This document shows positions 22,421-34,677 of a stretch of DNA of 64,000 bases, in pieces; the first letter of the stretch is position 1; each line of letters opens with the position of its first letter. This stretch comes from Eupeodes corollae. Lineage: Eukaryota; Arthropoda; Insecta; Diptera; Syrphidae. The DNA lies in the NCBI RefSeq assembly GCF_945859685.1, contig NC_079147.1, forward strand, positions 262,684,572 to 262,748,571. The letters are read 5' to 3'. Below the pieces are notes generated by a model, which searched no databases, was not told where the DNA came from, and saw only the letters and a program-made list of their open reading frames with translations. A program made the position numbers and the translations under genes.

Positions 22421-23159
22421 TATTGGTACCCTTATTGAATCATTTGTATTGGAATTTGATTATGATACATCCATTGGCATCTGCTTTTTCGGGCCACAAG
22501 AACTTTCAGCGTGGCGATGACAGAGAAATACATTTTTTCGTATTTAGAATGCTCTGGATTGGAGACTTCATCGTGATCGTAATTCTCAATTCTCAATTTT
22601 CACCTGAACCGCAATATGTGGCGATCTTTTAATTTGATTGATCGCCACAAGTGGAGTTATAGAGCTTCTAGGGCTATCTGCTTTTTCGTGTTGATTCGAG
22701 CTGTAGGTTTTGTGAATTTAGTGCCGCACACTTTCACATAAATTAGTCTAAAATTTGGGACAAGACGATACTAATTACAAGAAAAGAGGCTGGGATTCGA
22801 CCCACACTGATAACTTCCTATCCCGTCTGTCGATTTGTCTTGCTTAAATGTTTGTTGGTTTTCGTATTTTGTTAAAAAAGTTGTCAGTTAAATTTTCATA
22901 AAAGATTTACAAATTAAAAACAATATTTTGCATTCGATGAAATAGTTTGATTTCAAAATATATTTTTGTAAACGAGATTTTTAGTTAAAAAAAAAAACAA
23001 TTTTTACTAATTTTGGAAGTATTTTTTTAAAGTTTTTATATCTTATATAAAAAAATACAAATAGGACGATTGAAGTTAATTTAAAGTCAATATCTTCTAT
23101 AGTTCACGAGATATCGAGAACCGAACATTAATGTTTACCAATTTTGCATACTATTTTTG

Positions 23160-23985
23160 GTATTTTTTAATTTGTTTTATATTGGCAATGAATACCCTTT
23201 TAATGATTAAACACATTGCGAGCAATGAGGAAACGAGGATAGAATTGTAATAAGTTGGAAATATTGAGTCTGGTAAAGCATTCCACATTCGTGTAGTGCG
23301 GCTAAAGAAAGAATCTCTGTACAGTACGTCTGAAATTGGTCTCAAGGGCAAACTGATGGGCATTCCTAGCAGAACGGGTATAACGGCTGAATTGTTTAAG
23401 AGGAGGAATGCAATTTGCTTACGGCCGGCGCTGCGGTGCTCAAGAAAAACAAAAGTTTTAGTTAAACAACGATCACCTATCATTTTAAGATCTCTTTTTT
23501 AAATTCTGTCAAAGAGACTCAAGTGTGTTATTGGAGCACCTGCCCAGGTATTGGAATTGTTTTTGAGTTTCGGAAGAGAATATAAGGATTTTAAATTATA
23601 GCTAGATTATAAGGGGTAAAAACTTCTTATATCGATGGAGAAAACCTAAACACTTAGCAGCGTTTTTGGTGGCTTCATATGTATGTGTGATAACTCCACA
23701 ACATGTGGTTTGTGATGCACATACCTAGGACAGATAGTTGTTCAATCTCCTCAATGCAAGTACCACCCATGGATAGTGGCATTGGGGGAAAGTTACACTT
23801 TTGCGACAGTAGATAGCATTGAATTTTCGAATTTGATTCCCCATTGAACAATGCTGTCATTATCAGAAATTAATGAGCTTATCATACGCTGCCGTTGGAA
23901 GTCCATATCCGAAGAGCAAGGATGATAATCTAAAAAAGGATATGAAAAACTGAGGGTACTGTCATCCGCGAAACAATTTAATTAA
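23160..23985 (-). pseudogene. Non-LTR retrotransposon relic X1, 3' part
   Basis: The minus strand reads from FADDST (about 23975, the RT catalytic motif) through RMISSLISDNDSIVQWG (about 23850-23900), LSQKCNFPPMPLSMGGTC, LSVLGMCITNHMLWS (about 23690) and ends with FFSRTTRMWNALPDSIFPTY near 23260. The same family occurs on the plus strand at 46780-48430. Several stops and shifts are present, and the part upstream of FADD is replaced by relic Y at about 23990. The clade is not assigned. Confidence 0.8.
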
Positions 23986-23994
23986 TTTGTTTAG

Positions 23995-25800
23995 TTTAGT
24001 TAAGTTTTATTATTTATTCATCAAACAAAGTTACAATAGGTATTTAGTGATTACTCGATAATATAATACATACAATTTAAAATTTTAAACATTACCACCA
24101 GCAAAGTTATTAAGAATTAACAATAAATTTGATTTAAATAAATATCTACTAACATTGAAATCAGTCACGTTGCAAACAGTTTCTCTTAAACACCTGGATA
24201 TTGGTTCATTGGACGCATACACAGTTCTATGACATGGAACATTAAAAAACGGTTGGTTTCGATGCAATCTCGCAGGAACATTAATCCCAATTATAGCTAA
24301 AATTTGTGAACAATCAATATGATTTGCTACTAAGTCACGAATGAACATAACCTCTGTATACTTTCTACAAATGTTAAGAGGCAAAATAGCGAGTAGTTTA
24401 CAACTCAACTCAAAGGTAGGAAGATCTATGTCCCATTGAAGTCTTTTCACTGCAACTCTCGTAAATCGTTTTAGATCTTTGTACCTCACACCAAGATATT
24501 TTTTAAAAGTTATAACGGACAATGGCATATGATTGATTTTATAGATACAATTAATTGGACGACGGTTTCGAGAAAACGTTAGGCTTTGGCATTAGGAAAT
24601 GTTCAAACGTAAACAGTTAGCTATACACTAGTCCGATAAAAGATCAAGATCTTGTTGCAACGAAATGCCTTAAGATCATCTGCGTACATCAAGCACTTTG
24701 AATTTAAAAACATTTCAGGAATGTAGTTTATAAACAACAAAATAAGAAGAGGATCAAGATGGCTTCCTTGCGGGACACCCGACGTAACATATACCGGTGC
24801 AGAAATAATGTTATTTACGAGTATACGAACGTACTGAATACGATCCCTTAAGTATGAATTTAGCTATTTTAAAAAGTTTGAGTAAAAACGTACTTTATTT
24901 ATCTTCATAAGTAAAGCATCATGATTGACTCTGTCAAAAGCTTTAGAAAAGTCAGTATAGACAACATCATACTGATAACCTTTCTCGAGTGCATTCAAGA
25001 CTAAATTACTAAAAATAGTGAGGTTTGCTGCAGTGGGTCTACCAGCTACAAAACCATGTTGGTATGTTGAAAGCATTGCTTTAAGAGAAGGAGTTAATTT
25101 GTCATAGACTAACTTTTCAAAAAATTTGGGAATCGTAGCAATTTTACAAATTGGACGATAGTTTGAAACACCTTTCCTACCAGCTTATTTGTAAATAGGT
25201 GTGATTGTTGAAGGTTTCCAAGTATTTAGAAACTCGCCATTTGCAAGTGAACGATTAAAAATAATTTTTAAAGGAACAGCCAATGCATTCGCACACATTC
25301 GTAAAATGATTGGTGAAAATCCGTCAATATCACGTCGCTTATCACCCTTAAGCTTAGACAACTCTAACTCCATCTCAGAAGTGGAAAATCTTAAACTGCC
25401 TATTTTAATAGGAGAATTTGAAGAGTTTATGTTTGTAGCATTAGGTAAATTAGGACAACTGTCTAAATAAACCGACTGAAAATGTTTAGCAAACAAGTTA
25501 CATACAACAGACATGTCAGGTGATGTAATGTCACATACGGTTGGCAATGCCATTTGATTGTTTTTTATTATTTATAAACCTCCAAAAACTTTTGCTATTT
25601 GTTTTTAAATCACACTCAACACAAACAGATATTGATTGTTAAGAAATTATTTAAAGTATCGAATTCTTTTTGTAAAATTTGATATTGTTTATATAATTCA
25701 CGATCATTATTAGACTTGCGAAATTGCTTGTAAGCCTTCTTTTTTAAGTTATTAAGATTTATGATTCTTTTATAGAACCACACAGGTTTTTGGTTATTGA
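23995..25800 (-). pseudogene. Non-LTR retrotransposon relic Y (jockey/CR1-like RT)
   Basis: On the minus strand: the endonuclease-RT linker near 25800-25570 (NNQKPVWFYKRIINLNNLKK). Then the RT start in a 122-codon frame (25185-25553: VCNLFAKHFQSVYLD, DIDGFSPIILRMCANAL, TWKPSTITPIYK). Then STYQHGFVAGRPTAANL and VVYTDFSKAFDRVNHD (24864-25076), SGVPQGSHLDP near 24780, the catalytic YADD (24675-24686 on the plus strand) and the C-terminal tail frame 24085-24528. An AATAAATAATAAA-like signal near 24005-24020 would fit its 3' end. Key RT residues remain, but shifts and stops split the gene. The endonuclease is absent. Confidence 0.82.
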
Positions 25801-26596
25801 TTTTCGTATTTACGTTGGATTCTTATAAAAAAATTTACCGAATGTCGAAAACAATATTTTCCATTTTCTGAAGCAACTATTTTTAATTTTTGAAGAGATA
25901 TTTGAATCGACAGTAAATTTGTACTAAGGTTTAGTATTGTTTTTTTTTTAGGTTTTTATTTTGTTGTTTGTTAGAAAAGCGTCAATTCAACTTTCTCAGA
26001 ATTTTACTGAATATTGAAAACAATATTTCTTATAAGACAAAATAAGTTAGAAGCCATATTCTCAGTCGAAAATCAATTTTTAACAACTTTAATTAATGTT
26101 TTTTTTAGGTTTTTTTTTCTATAAAAAAAACTGTCAATTCAATTTTCTAAAAATTTTGTAAGATGTCAAAAACGTTATTTTGGAGATAAAATCATTTTTT
26201 GTTCATACAAATTTTTTCCTTAAATATACTAGTCTGATATAACGTCATGAAATATAATATAGAATTTAATTCAATTCGCTAGCGTTATTGGTTGGCGAGA
26301 TATTTTGGTAAACCAAAATTTTCATCTTTTTTTTTCAAATTGCTATTGTAAAAAAGCACCCACGCAATTTTATTCACAGTCCTTTCTGAAGCTCAATGCA
26401 TTATTATCTGTATAACAACATTTATTTCAAGTCGATATCTCTTCTGGCTCTCCAGCTATGGAAGACGAAACAAAAGTCGCTAACGTACGGACGTACGACA
26501 TCTCTCGACTCTAGGGGCCTTGAAACGTCGAGAAATATCAACATTTTCAATTCGACAAATTGAAACGATTACAATAACTTCCTATAGGAAGTTTAA

Positions 26597-29190
26597 CTTA
26601 AACTTTTAAAGAGCATAATAGAAGGTGACAGTCGTTATATTTAAGAGTCTGTAGCCGACAGGAAACTTGACTTACATAAGCTCTCTTCATCCAGTCTCCT
26701 GAGCATTTCTATAACAGGCTCGTAAAAATAATGTAATATTTAAAGTTATTTATTGGATTTAACTTTTACATTTCAAAATAACGCAAAAGCTTTTAAAGAA
26801 CGCAAAGACTCCGAAAGAATAAATGAAGTCTGAAATGATCTTAAATGCATCCAATTGATTGGGGAACAAATTATTGCACTATTTTCAAGGTCACATAATG
26901 GATGATGTCTAAATTTAAAATTCCAATTCCTTTATGAATTTAATTAATGCAATCGTTATATTGAAGTCATAAAAGATTGCATTCCGAAAAGTTTACATTG
27001 TTTTATAAGCCTGTTTTGTAGTAGTCACTTTTTTCGGAGAAATTTCTGTAATCCCTACAAAAAAAAAAAAACATAAAACTCGTTCCACAAATTTTAAACA
27101 TTTTCTACAAGAAAAATAATTGTAATCTGTAAAAATTCGATAAAAAACTCTTTATCACGTTTCCACAATTCCTTTAATTGTTCGTACTCACAATCAAAGA
27201 ATTTTTCTTTTTTCCAAAATTTCGTGAATTTTCAATGTGCCTTTTTTTAAGAGCTACACAGTTTTCATATATCGGTGGATGGTTATAAGTTGATTCCCGA
27301 TTTACAAGAATAAAGTATTTCCGTCATATTAAATACCTGTACAGAAAAATTCCAAAATCCAATATTTCAACAATGAAAATCCAAATTGATATGAGCTTTA
27401 ATCTTCCAAAAACAAAAAAAGAAAATTTCGAAAAAAGAACACACGAAGCACAACAAGAATTGCCTTTCGCCACAGAAAATAAAAATCCCTTTGTCCGCGT
27501 AGCGGTAGCGAAATCCTCTTCACAGATAATAGTTTCACAGAAGCACCAACATGCTTCAAAGTTATCTTGTCCGCCATGTAGGTAACGTACACAAATTCCA
27601 GCCAACCATGTCGCGTCACCATACCATCATCATCGTGCACATAGAGACGCGTCGAGTCGACTCCACGTCCACATGAAAATTATTATAGTAGGTACCTCTT
27701 CCTGGAACACTCCCATGGCCATGGGTTGCGAACCCATTTCCGTATACCTAGTCTACAAAAATAACTACATATACGATATGTGCTCATATACGCGTGTTAA
27801 TTCCTCAAGGCAGAAATCCGCGAAGCCTTTTTCGTACTCGTATGTTACGAAGTTCACCTGGCCAGAACGAAATTAATATTCGTGCCACCGATAGTTGCCA
27901 GTCACCACCACGCCAAGCTCGCTTTATGTGTCTTCCATTTTTGTGTTGGTTCATTTTTGTTATATTGCCACACAGAAAAGCGGCAAGCAATACGATCCTG
28001 ATGAATTGACGTTGCATGGTAGACAAAAAACAAATATCAACAGCGAACCTAAAAATACAACAATAATAAAAAAGAAGAAACGAAAATTGTAACACAAAAT
28101 TTCGATTTTCTCCTTTCATCCGTCTTGTCAGCAGCGCCAACGATGGAAGTGATGATAAAGGAAATCCTTTGTAGGTCATTGTATTTTGTAACTACAAATT
28201 CAGCCTCTAACAATTCAACGGCCAACGAACACCGAAGGCAATTTGTTATCCTTTGTATCTTCTGCCCCCCTCCCCTTGCTTCACCCCCAGGGCACCCTTC
28301 TATTCTACCTCTCTATATATACCTTCCCAATTAGCCATCAAAACCTTTGGCTATGTATTTTGTTATTGTTTATTCTTGGCAAGGCTGCGATGTCAGAACG
28401 AGCTGTTTTTGACGGCTGACAATTACATTCACACGATTATTATTACAAAGTACTTAAAGATGGTGTTATGCCTGTCGGTTGGAAAATAAGGAAGCCCCTT
28501 CCTCGGATGAAGACAACCCGCCGTCGTTGTCGTCGTCGCAGTTGCCACCCGGCCCTTAATTAATTAACAAAAATAATTTTGTCCTCTTTTAGTTTTGTTG
28601 TGTGTGTGAGTATTTTAGCGTGATTATAAAATTTATGTTAACCTTCAATTTCTCATCACATTGAAGGGAGGGTGTAAGTTAAGGAAGATATTGGGTGAAG
28701 GAGATGGATTTAGAGAAGAGTCATAATCAAAGTCGTTAAAGAGTAATTAAATGATATAGAAGAACAAGAAATTAGAGAAAAACAAACAAGGGAGAGCTAC
28801 TTATCTTTTGCAAATATGTCTGTTTATCTGTTTAATTCAAAATGGTTTAAATATTTACATTATTTTTGTTCATAAGGCCTGCTATAACTCTACACGTCTC
28901 TTTCCATATCTATTCAAAGGATACTACAAATAATATCACTCGGAAAATGAAAAATGCAAATAGTATTTAACATCCTAGCTCAATTCCATATTTTTGTGTA
29001 TCATCAATTTTATTGACTAAAGCCACAGACTTAATTTTTAGGACACGATTTTTCAATAAGATCGATATTTCATAATGCTTATCTAATAACCATGATAAAT
29101 AACGACTTTTCATTGTATTGACCTTACCTAAAAAGCACAATGTTTGTATGTTTGGTTTTACTATATCAAACGTCAATTTTAACTGCTGTT
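26597..29190. other. Mostly unique-looking DNA, no supported gene
   Basis: A GC-richer part at about 27440-28560 has overlapping short frames on both strands (for example 27805-28179 minus and 28253-28489 plus) with no domain I recognise. GTCGTTGTCGTCGTCG and similar simple sequence lies near 28510-28540. It could contain host intron or UTR sequence. I cannot support an exon. Confidence 0.4.
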
Positions 29191-29196
29191 ATTAAC

Positions 29197-30050
29197 TGGC
29201 GCCCAACATGGAACTTGTGATGAAATTTGTTTGTTCTGTTTTGATGTTCGATTTTTATCGGTATCTAAACTTGACTCCCTTTACAAATTTCTAATTTTAC
29301 AAAATCACAAAACCATTTCAACTTTATTCTTAACTGGCGCCCAACATGGAACTTATTCCTAGTTAATCAATTTTTTTTTTTAAATTCGCCTACTTTAGCT
29401 GTTTTAACCTATTAAATAATATTGTTAAATATTTTATTTTACCAAATGGAAAATCCCTTGACTCGAGCCTAACAGAAAACACAGTGTTTTGATATTTCTT
29501 ATATTTTCTTGATTTATAAGGACAAGCCTTAACTTTTGAACAAAAAATTCAATATTCCATCAAAACGAAAATATGCATGTCTTTAAAAGGAAGAATATCT
29601 ATTGTTCCCTCTTAATTGGCGCCCAACATGAGACTTAAAGTTAAGAAATAGTTCTCCCTTTTTATTGGATTTTTAATTAATTAAGACCTAGCTTTATAAA
29701 CAAAATTCTATAATATTTCATTCTTTCTATTGGCAGGACCATCACACATATTTATTTTTATTGATTTCTCAAAAAGTGTGTATTTTATATTGTGTTTGAT
29801 TTCTATAGAAGTAACCCTATCTACAAAATAAACTTCTTATAAATTTGACTCTACCCAAACAAAAACGTATTTTAGTAAATATTTTTAACTGGCGCCCAAC
29901 ATGAAAATCATTGATTAAACAATTGCTTACGTCTTTTGGTTTGTTTTTGTATTTGAGTGACCTTCCCTTTGATGAAAAACTAAATCATTTCAATAAAAGG
30001 GCATTTTCTTAGAAAATTATATTTTCTCTAATTGGCGCCCAACATGAAAC
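29197..30050 (+). repeat. Spaced array of five tRNA-Lys primer-binding-site-like motifs
   Basis: TGGCGCCCAACATGRAAC-like 18-mers start at 29197, 29335, 29617, 29890 and 30033. Spacings are 138, 282, 273 and 143, close to one or two times 140. Each is preceded by a pyrimidine-rich stretch ending TTAAY. The first 11 bases are identical in all five and are complementary to the 3' end of animal tRNA-Lys(CUU), the primer used by some gypsy-type LTR elements and retroviruses. The DNA between motifs is strongly diverged. No gag or pol is nearby. I infer a decayed tandem repeat derived from an LTR-element leader. Confidence 0.7.
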
Positions 30051-30324
30051 TCAATTTTCAAACATTTTACTAATTTGATGTTTTTTATTTTCTATTAACT
30101 CAGTTCTTTAGTAATATTATATTTTATGCTTTGGGAATAATTTATTATTCTACTTTGTGGTTATTTTTAACAATTTCCTGAAAACGAGTTGAATTTAATG
30201 AATTCTCTTATTCCTGAAAATGTCCAAGAAACAGAAATTCGTAATAAATTGTTTGTTTTGTTCAATTCAGTCCAGTTTTTTATATTTTGGGCACTTAGTT
30301 TTTTGAGAACAATATTCTGGCATC

Positions 30325-30334
30325 GAAGATTTAA
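30325..30334. repeat. Target-site duplication of SINE copy b, left side
   Basis: gaagatttaa here and at 34683-34692 flank the SINE-plus-LINE block. Between this duplication and the SINE end lies an A/T tail (30335-30354), as expected for the 3' end of a minus-strand retroposon. Confidence 0.75.
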
Positions 30335-30354
30335 AAATAAATATACATAAATTA

Positions 30355-30520
30355 GGTGGCGCAACAGTCCGTAGAGAACCATGGCCTAGTGACTAACAAC
30401 TCTCAACCATTACTGTGTGCGAGCACTGTTGTCAGGGATGGAAGAGACCTACAGTTTATATGCCGAATCCGAAAGGCTAGTTTGAGAAAGCAAGACCTCT
30501 CGCATCACAGTCCAACGCAC
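30355..30520 (-). mobile_element. tRNA-derived SINE copy b, body
   Basis: The minus-strand body runs from the LINE junction to '...ctacggactgttgcgccacc'. Compared with copy a it lacks about 110 bp, from inside the body through the B box ('tttgagaaagcaagacc' joins them), so it has no B box. The last 14 bases before the LINE (30507-30520) are one arm of the LINE's target-site duplication. The A-box head lies at 34642-34677. Confidence 0.8.
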
Positions 30521-30971
30521 TTTTTTTTCAAATTCATTTTTATTATTTCAATCTTAAACCTATCTTAAAGCTAGACAAAAATTCATAAAACTAGTCTAAT
30601 TAACCATAACTTACAACTTACTTAATGGTCCCATACGGACACTCTAAGTTAAACTATAACACTTAATACTAATGCCTTTTGGCCTTTAGATCTATTCTAC
30701 TTCTCTGTATATTTTATTTATTTTTGTATTTATTAGAAAATTTGAAAAAAAACTAATATCGATATCCTTCTTTATTTTTACTTAAAAACTACTTAAAATA
30801 AGTTCCTTAATATAAAACTTAAAGCTAAATAAAACTACCCATTCTACCTATAAACTTTTTAAAACTAGAACAACCACAGCAGCAAGTCTAACTATCTAAC
30901 GTTTTTTGTTCTTCATATTTAATGCCTATTCTACTTAAAACTAAACCCTAAAACTTAAAACCCTATCCGGA

Positions 30972-32400
30972 CTACCCACTATCAAGTGCCGCTTGAAGCC
31001 ACCAAAACTGATTCTCCTGCTTCACCCTATCAGTTCGGTCCCGTTCGGACACAGCCCTACTGAACCGAAGGAGTTCCGCTCCGCCTTGTGCCATGACGTC
31101 CCGACTGTACGGGAGTCGCCTATCCACGGTTCTTCGTCTGACGTGGTAGATTAACGGAACTGCCAATCTATCCTGTATCAGACCGCATTTGTCTAAAAAG
31201 AGGAATGCCTCTGGTGGAATGAACCCGCTCATGCGTGCACTCTCAAAATACTCGTCGTTCGGATAAAATGCCCCGAAAATTAAATTGTTGGTCGAAGACA
31301 TAGCTCTTGCAATGTGACCTCGAACGAGTTTTACCACGAAATTGTCTATTCTGTTGATTCCCGCCCCGTTGTATAGGACCTCGTTGGAAAAGTAATGCAC
31401 TTAAGAAGATTCGTCTGTTCGATATAAGCCGGTACAGCGTCGTAAACACTGCCGCTCGAACACCCGAAGCTTCTCCATCTGGGAAGGAGCAACGTTAAAC
31501 CACACAGGACAACCATAAACGATCATCGGCCGTATGAGGGCCATGTAGGAAATTACCTTCACTCTGGAGTCAAGCCGACATTTATATGTCAGAGCATCAT
31601 TTATATGTCTGTCGAAATATAAATACTGATCTAACCAGATGCCGAGGTACTACACAACACTTTTGCTCGCTAATAGCTGCCCGTTAAGATCAACGATGAC
31701 CATCTTGCGAAAATTCTTGCACGTATTTCTCGTGGCCCTAGCCAACGGAGTCCGGAACAGAATTGTCTCTGACTTCTGGACATTTATTTTCAGTTTCCAG
31801 TTGTCGCAATATCGCTGAATCTTGTCGAAATCACGCTGCAAGAGAATTCTAATAACCTCAACTTTTCAGCGTACGCAATTGCCTTTGTAAGACTACCTAT
31901 CAGATCGCAGGTGTAAATGCTGAAGAGAATCGGCGAATTCACCGCTCCCTGTTGAAGACCATTTTTAATTGAGAATGTTGTGGTAGAAGTTACATTTCCA
32001 ATTTTGACAACAAACTTTCTACCGTTAAGCACATCATAAAGTATATAAAACAATGTTTATACCGAATTATTTTGTTGTCCGCAGCCCACTTAGTCAGAGC
32101 CCTATTAATGATCTCTTCGAAAACTTTGCTGATATTCGGAAGAAGACTTATCGACCGAAGATTTGATGTCCTTTCCCTTTTTCGGGAGAGGATGAACCAC
32201 AGCGGTCTTCCAATGCACTGGATAATATGCATTATTTAAGGCATTGTTGAAGAGTGTGGTGTAAATGTCAATTGCTTTCGTCGGTAAATGTCTTAGTACA
32301 ACGTTGGATATACCATCGACACCTGCTGACTTTTTGTTTTTATTGAATTGAAGATGAGCTGAAGCTCAACCTTCGTCACTAACAAGGGACTTCCTCTCGT
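30972..32400 (-). pseudogene. Reverse transcriptase remnant of LINE copy b
   Basis: The minus-strand RT is broken into several frames: LRSISLLPNISKVFEEIINR (32130s), a loss of about 190 bp where motif A (LVDLEKAFD) should be (near 32055), GLQQGAVNSPILFSIYTCDL (about 31915-31965), then a second small deletion at about 31870 that removes the catalytic YADD (the text jumps from AIAYA to a shifted frame). The C-terminal 142-codon frame 30972-31400 is almost the same as in copy a. Both catalytic Asp motifs are gone, so it cannot act. Confidence 0.88.
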
Positions 32401-33900
32401 TTGCTAGGCGATTGTGGCATTTGCCAAGGAATCGTCATTGAACCGCATAAGCCCCGCATTTCTCAGATCGCCAATGTGTGATATCATTATGGAGGTAATA
32501 GCGATTAAGTAGGGCTCTGTTTTCCAGGTCGTGGTTATGGCGAATGCTAACATTCACCTTGTAGACTTGCTGGAAAGCAGCTCCCACCGCCTTCACTTTT
32601 TCCTTCGGATCTTCAATTATGTAAAAGTCATCGTCAAAGATGGCTTCTTCTGGATCTATTTGCGCTGTCCTGAGTATGTCTCTGTTGTCTTCGGTTCTTT
32701 GGAGTTTAAGACACGGAAGGTCATTATCGTTTTTTTTCCTGAATATCTTGTTGATTTTGGGGAATACTAGGGTCACTCGAATTAACTGACCGGATCTTGC
32801 GGTCCCAGTACTTGTTAATTGATAGCCTGTAGTTCTCCTTAATCAATAAATTGACATTTTTTATTGACCACTTCAGTGTCCTAACCTCCAAGTCGTGTGG
32901 GTCTGTAAGTCGTCTGTACAAGTTTTTGAGTCTTGTCAGTAAGCCACTCTTGTGCCTACGTAGTGCGTCAATTGTCGCGTTTCTGTAAGCGTCCATTTGG
33001 TCCCGTTCTTCGTACTTTGGGATTGTCCGTTCCATCGTTCGTTTTATTGTTTCGTCCATCTGTTGTTAATATTGGTCAATTTCTGTATTTGTCAGGTTTC
33101 TGTTGTTTGGTGGGGCTACTCGAACGAAGTTCTCTCGCTAAGGCGTTGGTGAAACGAGGCCAACGCATCTTACTGTAATTGTAAGAGTGCGTTGCAACGT
33201 ATTCCTCCAACTCCACGTGTTCGTTTGGAATCTGCATTACAGCAGCCAGTCCGCAGTGATCACTGTCGTACTCGACTGTCTGTAAGTAGTTTCGAGGGTG
33301 ATTACCTACTTTGTCTGTTACTGTCAGTCTGGTGTCGAACGGCAAAAGATCCAGAAAGGAGCCGCTTCTTTGATACGATGGCTTATCAGTAGCCAGCATA
33401 GCAGGTCGAAGCCATATTCAATGCTGTAAACATTCATCAAATTAAAAAGATGGTTACCTCTGGGATTATTATGTTGATTTCCCCAATCTTCATGTTTTGC
33501 GTTCAAATCACCGGCCAAGATGAAATAGTTTTCTTCCAAGCTCAGTTTCAGTTCCCTAAAAAGAATCTCGAGCTCTGAAGCAAAGTAAGTAACCTGCGGA
33601 GCTTCAGCCGCATAAGCCGCAATCATATACATCCGCTTCCCTTGAGTGAGAGAGATGCATACGACGCAAACTTCTAGCGTCTTGAGCTTTCGCAATTCAT
33701 TGTTGTATATGACTTTATAATTAATGCCTTTTCCTATGAAGAGATCGACACCGACCCCTTGAGTGAAGCCGGGTCTTACGATATTGTAATCCGAGTCAAT
33801 TTGTGTTTGTGGCTTAGCTTAGTTTCGCTAGCCATAAACACGTCGGGACTGTAGTCTTTCAACAATTGGAACATATTGGCTCTTCGTTCAATCCTAATTA
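32401..33900 (-). pseudogene. ORF2 endonuclease and linker remnant of LINE copy b
   Basis: Frames 33324-33695, 33076-33399, 32724-33059 and 32435-32776 follow the ORF2 of copy d: ILAGDLNAKHEDWGN (endonuclease core), YDSDHCGLAAV (the SDH motif), then the helical linker. Frameshifts near 33400, 33120 and 32760 break it. It is useful as a reference for copy d: where d reads 'tactggaccgc', this copy has one G more, which keeps the frame. Confidence 0.88.
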
Positions 33901-33974
33901 GTAAATTTTTATTCACAGCTAGGACTGTCGAACTGTTCGACTTACTTCGGCTTTTTGACTGGCCTGTTTTTGCT

Positions 33975-34641
33975 TCATTTATTGGACCTTAGGGCAACCA
34001 ATATAGTTAGCCGGTGCCCTTGGTTTCCACAAGGGACACACTTGAGGTCGGTTAAATCCTCAACCCGCTCAAGCCCAAGCTTGCATTCTCCTTCGTTGTG
34101 GGTTTCTGAGCACCTGACACAGCGCAACTGCATATTGAAGTTGGCTTTGGCATGGCCAAACCTCTGGCACTTTGTACATTGTAGAATGTTGTCGTGCCTT
34201 TTTAATTTGTCAAAGTGTGTAGCTTGATAGTCGAAGGATTTGATTTTCTTCACACTCTCAAAACTGCTTTGGGGCTATAATGTTACGAGGAACATTGGCA
34301 GGCTATAACCCCCTTGCCTGGACTTCACCGTTGTGAAAGGCTTGACCCCGATATAATCGATATCGTCTGTAGCTTTTTGGCGGAGCTCAGCTAAGAGCGC
34401 CTCCGGTGCCGTGCAGGAACTTATGCCCTTCAGAAGCACCGTCTAAAATTTCTCGCTTTTAGGTTTGTAGCTGAAGAACTCAGTGGTGGCCTCTTTTAGT
34501 AAATCTTTCACTAACTTGTATTCGGTCCAGTGTTTCTCATTCTTTTCTTTTTCATTTAAAATTTTAATGAAAAATTTTTCCGACTTACATACCTGTTTAG
34601 TGGTATTTTTGTAGCTGTTGTTGTTGCTGCTGCTTGGCCTT
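33975..34641 (-). pseudogene. ORF1 remnant of LINE copy b (zinc knuckles)
   Basis: Frame 33975-34253 has CTKCQRFGHAKANFNMQLRC, CVRCSETHNEGECKL and CVPCGNQGHRLT, the three zinc knuckles seen in copy d, with the last Cys of knuckle 1 changed to Phe. The PRE_C2HC-like part follows toward 34500 with stops. The element is truncated in the Q-rich region at 34641. Confidence 0.85.
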
Positions 34642-34677
34642 ACAGTCTAACGCGCTAACCATCATGCCACGGGTACT
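34642..34677 (-). mobile_element. tRNA-derived SINE copy b, tRNA-like head
   Basis: The minus strand reads agtacccgtggcatgatgg then ttagcgcgttagactgt. It matches the heads of copies a and c. The right-hand flanking duplication gaagatttaa is at 34683-34692. Confidence 0.8.

Larger units (their letters stand above)
22782..26596 (+). repeat. Dispersed repeat family A copy split by LINE relics
   Basis: The head and first core block lie at 22782-23160 ('gaggctgggattcgac', 'tatcccgtctgtcgatttgt'). The rest of the core and the full tail resume near 25805-26596 ('accgaatgtcgaaaacaatatttt', 'ctagcgttattggttgg', 'gacgtacgacat', 'gactctaggggccttgaaac'). It ends in the perfect palindrome aacttcctataggaagtt (26576-26593 region). 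Two minus-strand LINE relics occupy 23160-25800. Confidence 0.8.
30521..34641 (-). mobile_element. Jockey-clade non-LTR retrotransposon, copy b (degenerate)
   Basis: About 4.1 kb on the minus strand. It begins inside ORF1 next to the Q-rich region (cagcagcaacaacaacagc near 34620-34635), then covers ORF1 zinc knuckles, ORF2 endonuclease and RT, 3' UTR and a T-run on the plus strand at 30521-30528. Flanks are acagtccaacgcac (30507-30520) and acagtctaacgcgc (34642-34655), an imperfect 14-bp duplication at the same SINE position as copies a and c. Many shifts and internal deletions make it older than copy a. Confidence 0.9.

Noticed and set aside
27805..28489. Possible host exons in the GC-richer patch
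   Set aside because: The frames are short, overlap on both strands, show no known domain and have no convincing splice sites.
29197..30050. Several complete LTR retrotransposons, one per primer-binding-site motif
   Set aside because: The motifs are only about 140-280 bp apart, too close for LTR plus internal sequence, and no gag or pol sequence lies between them.
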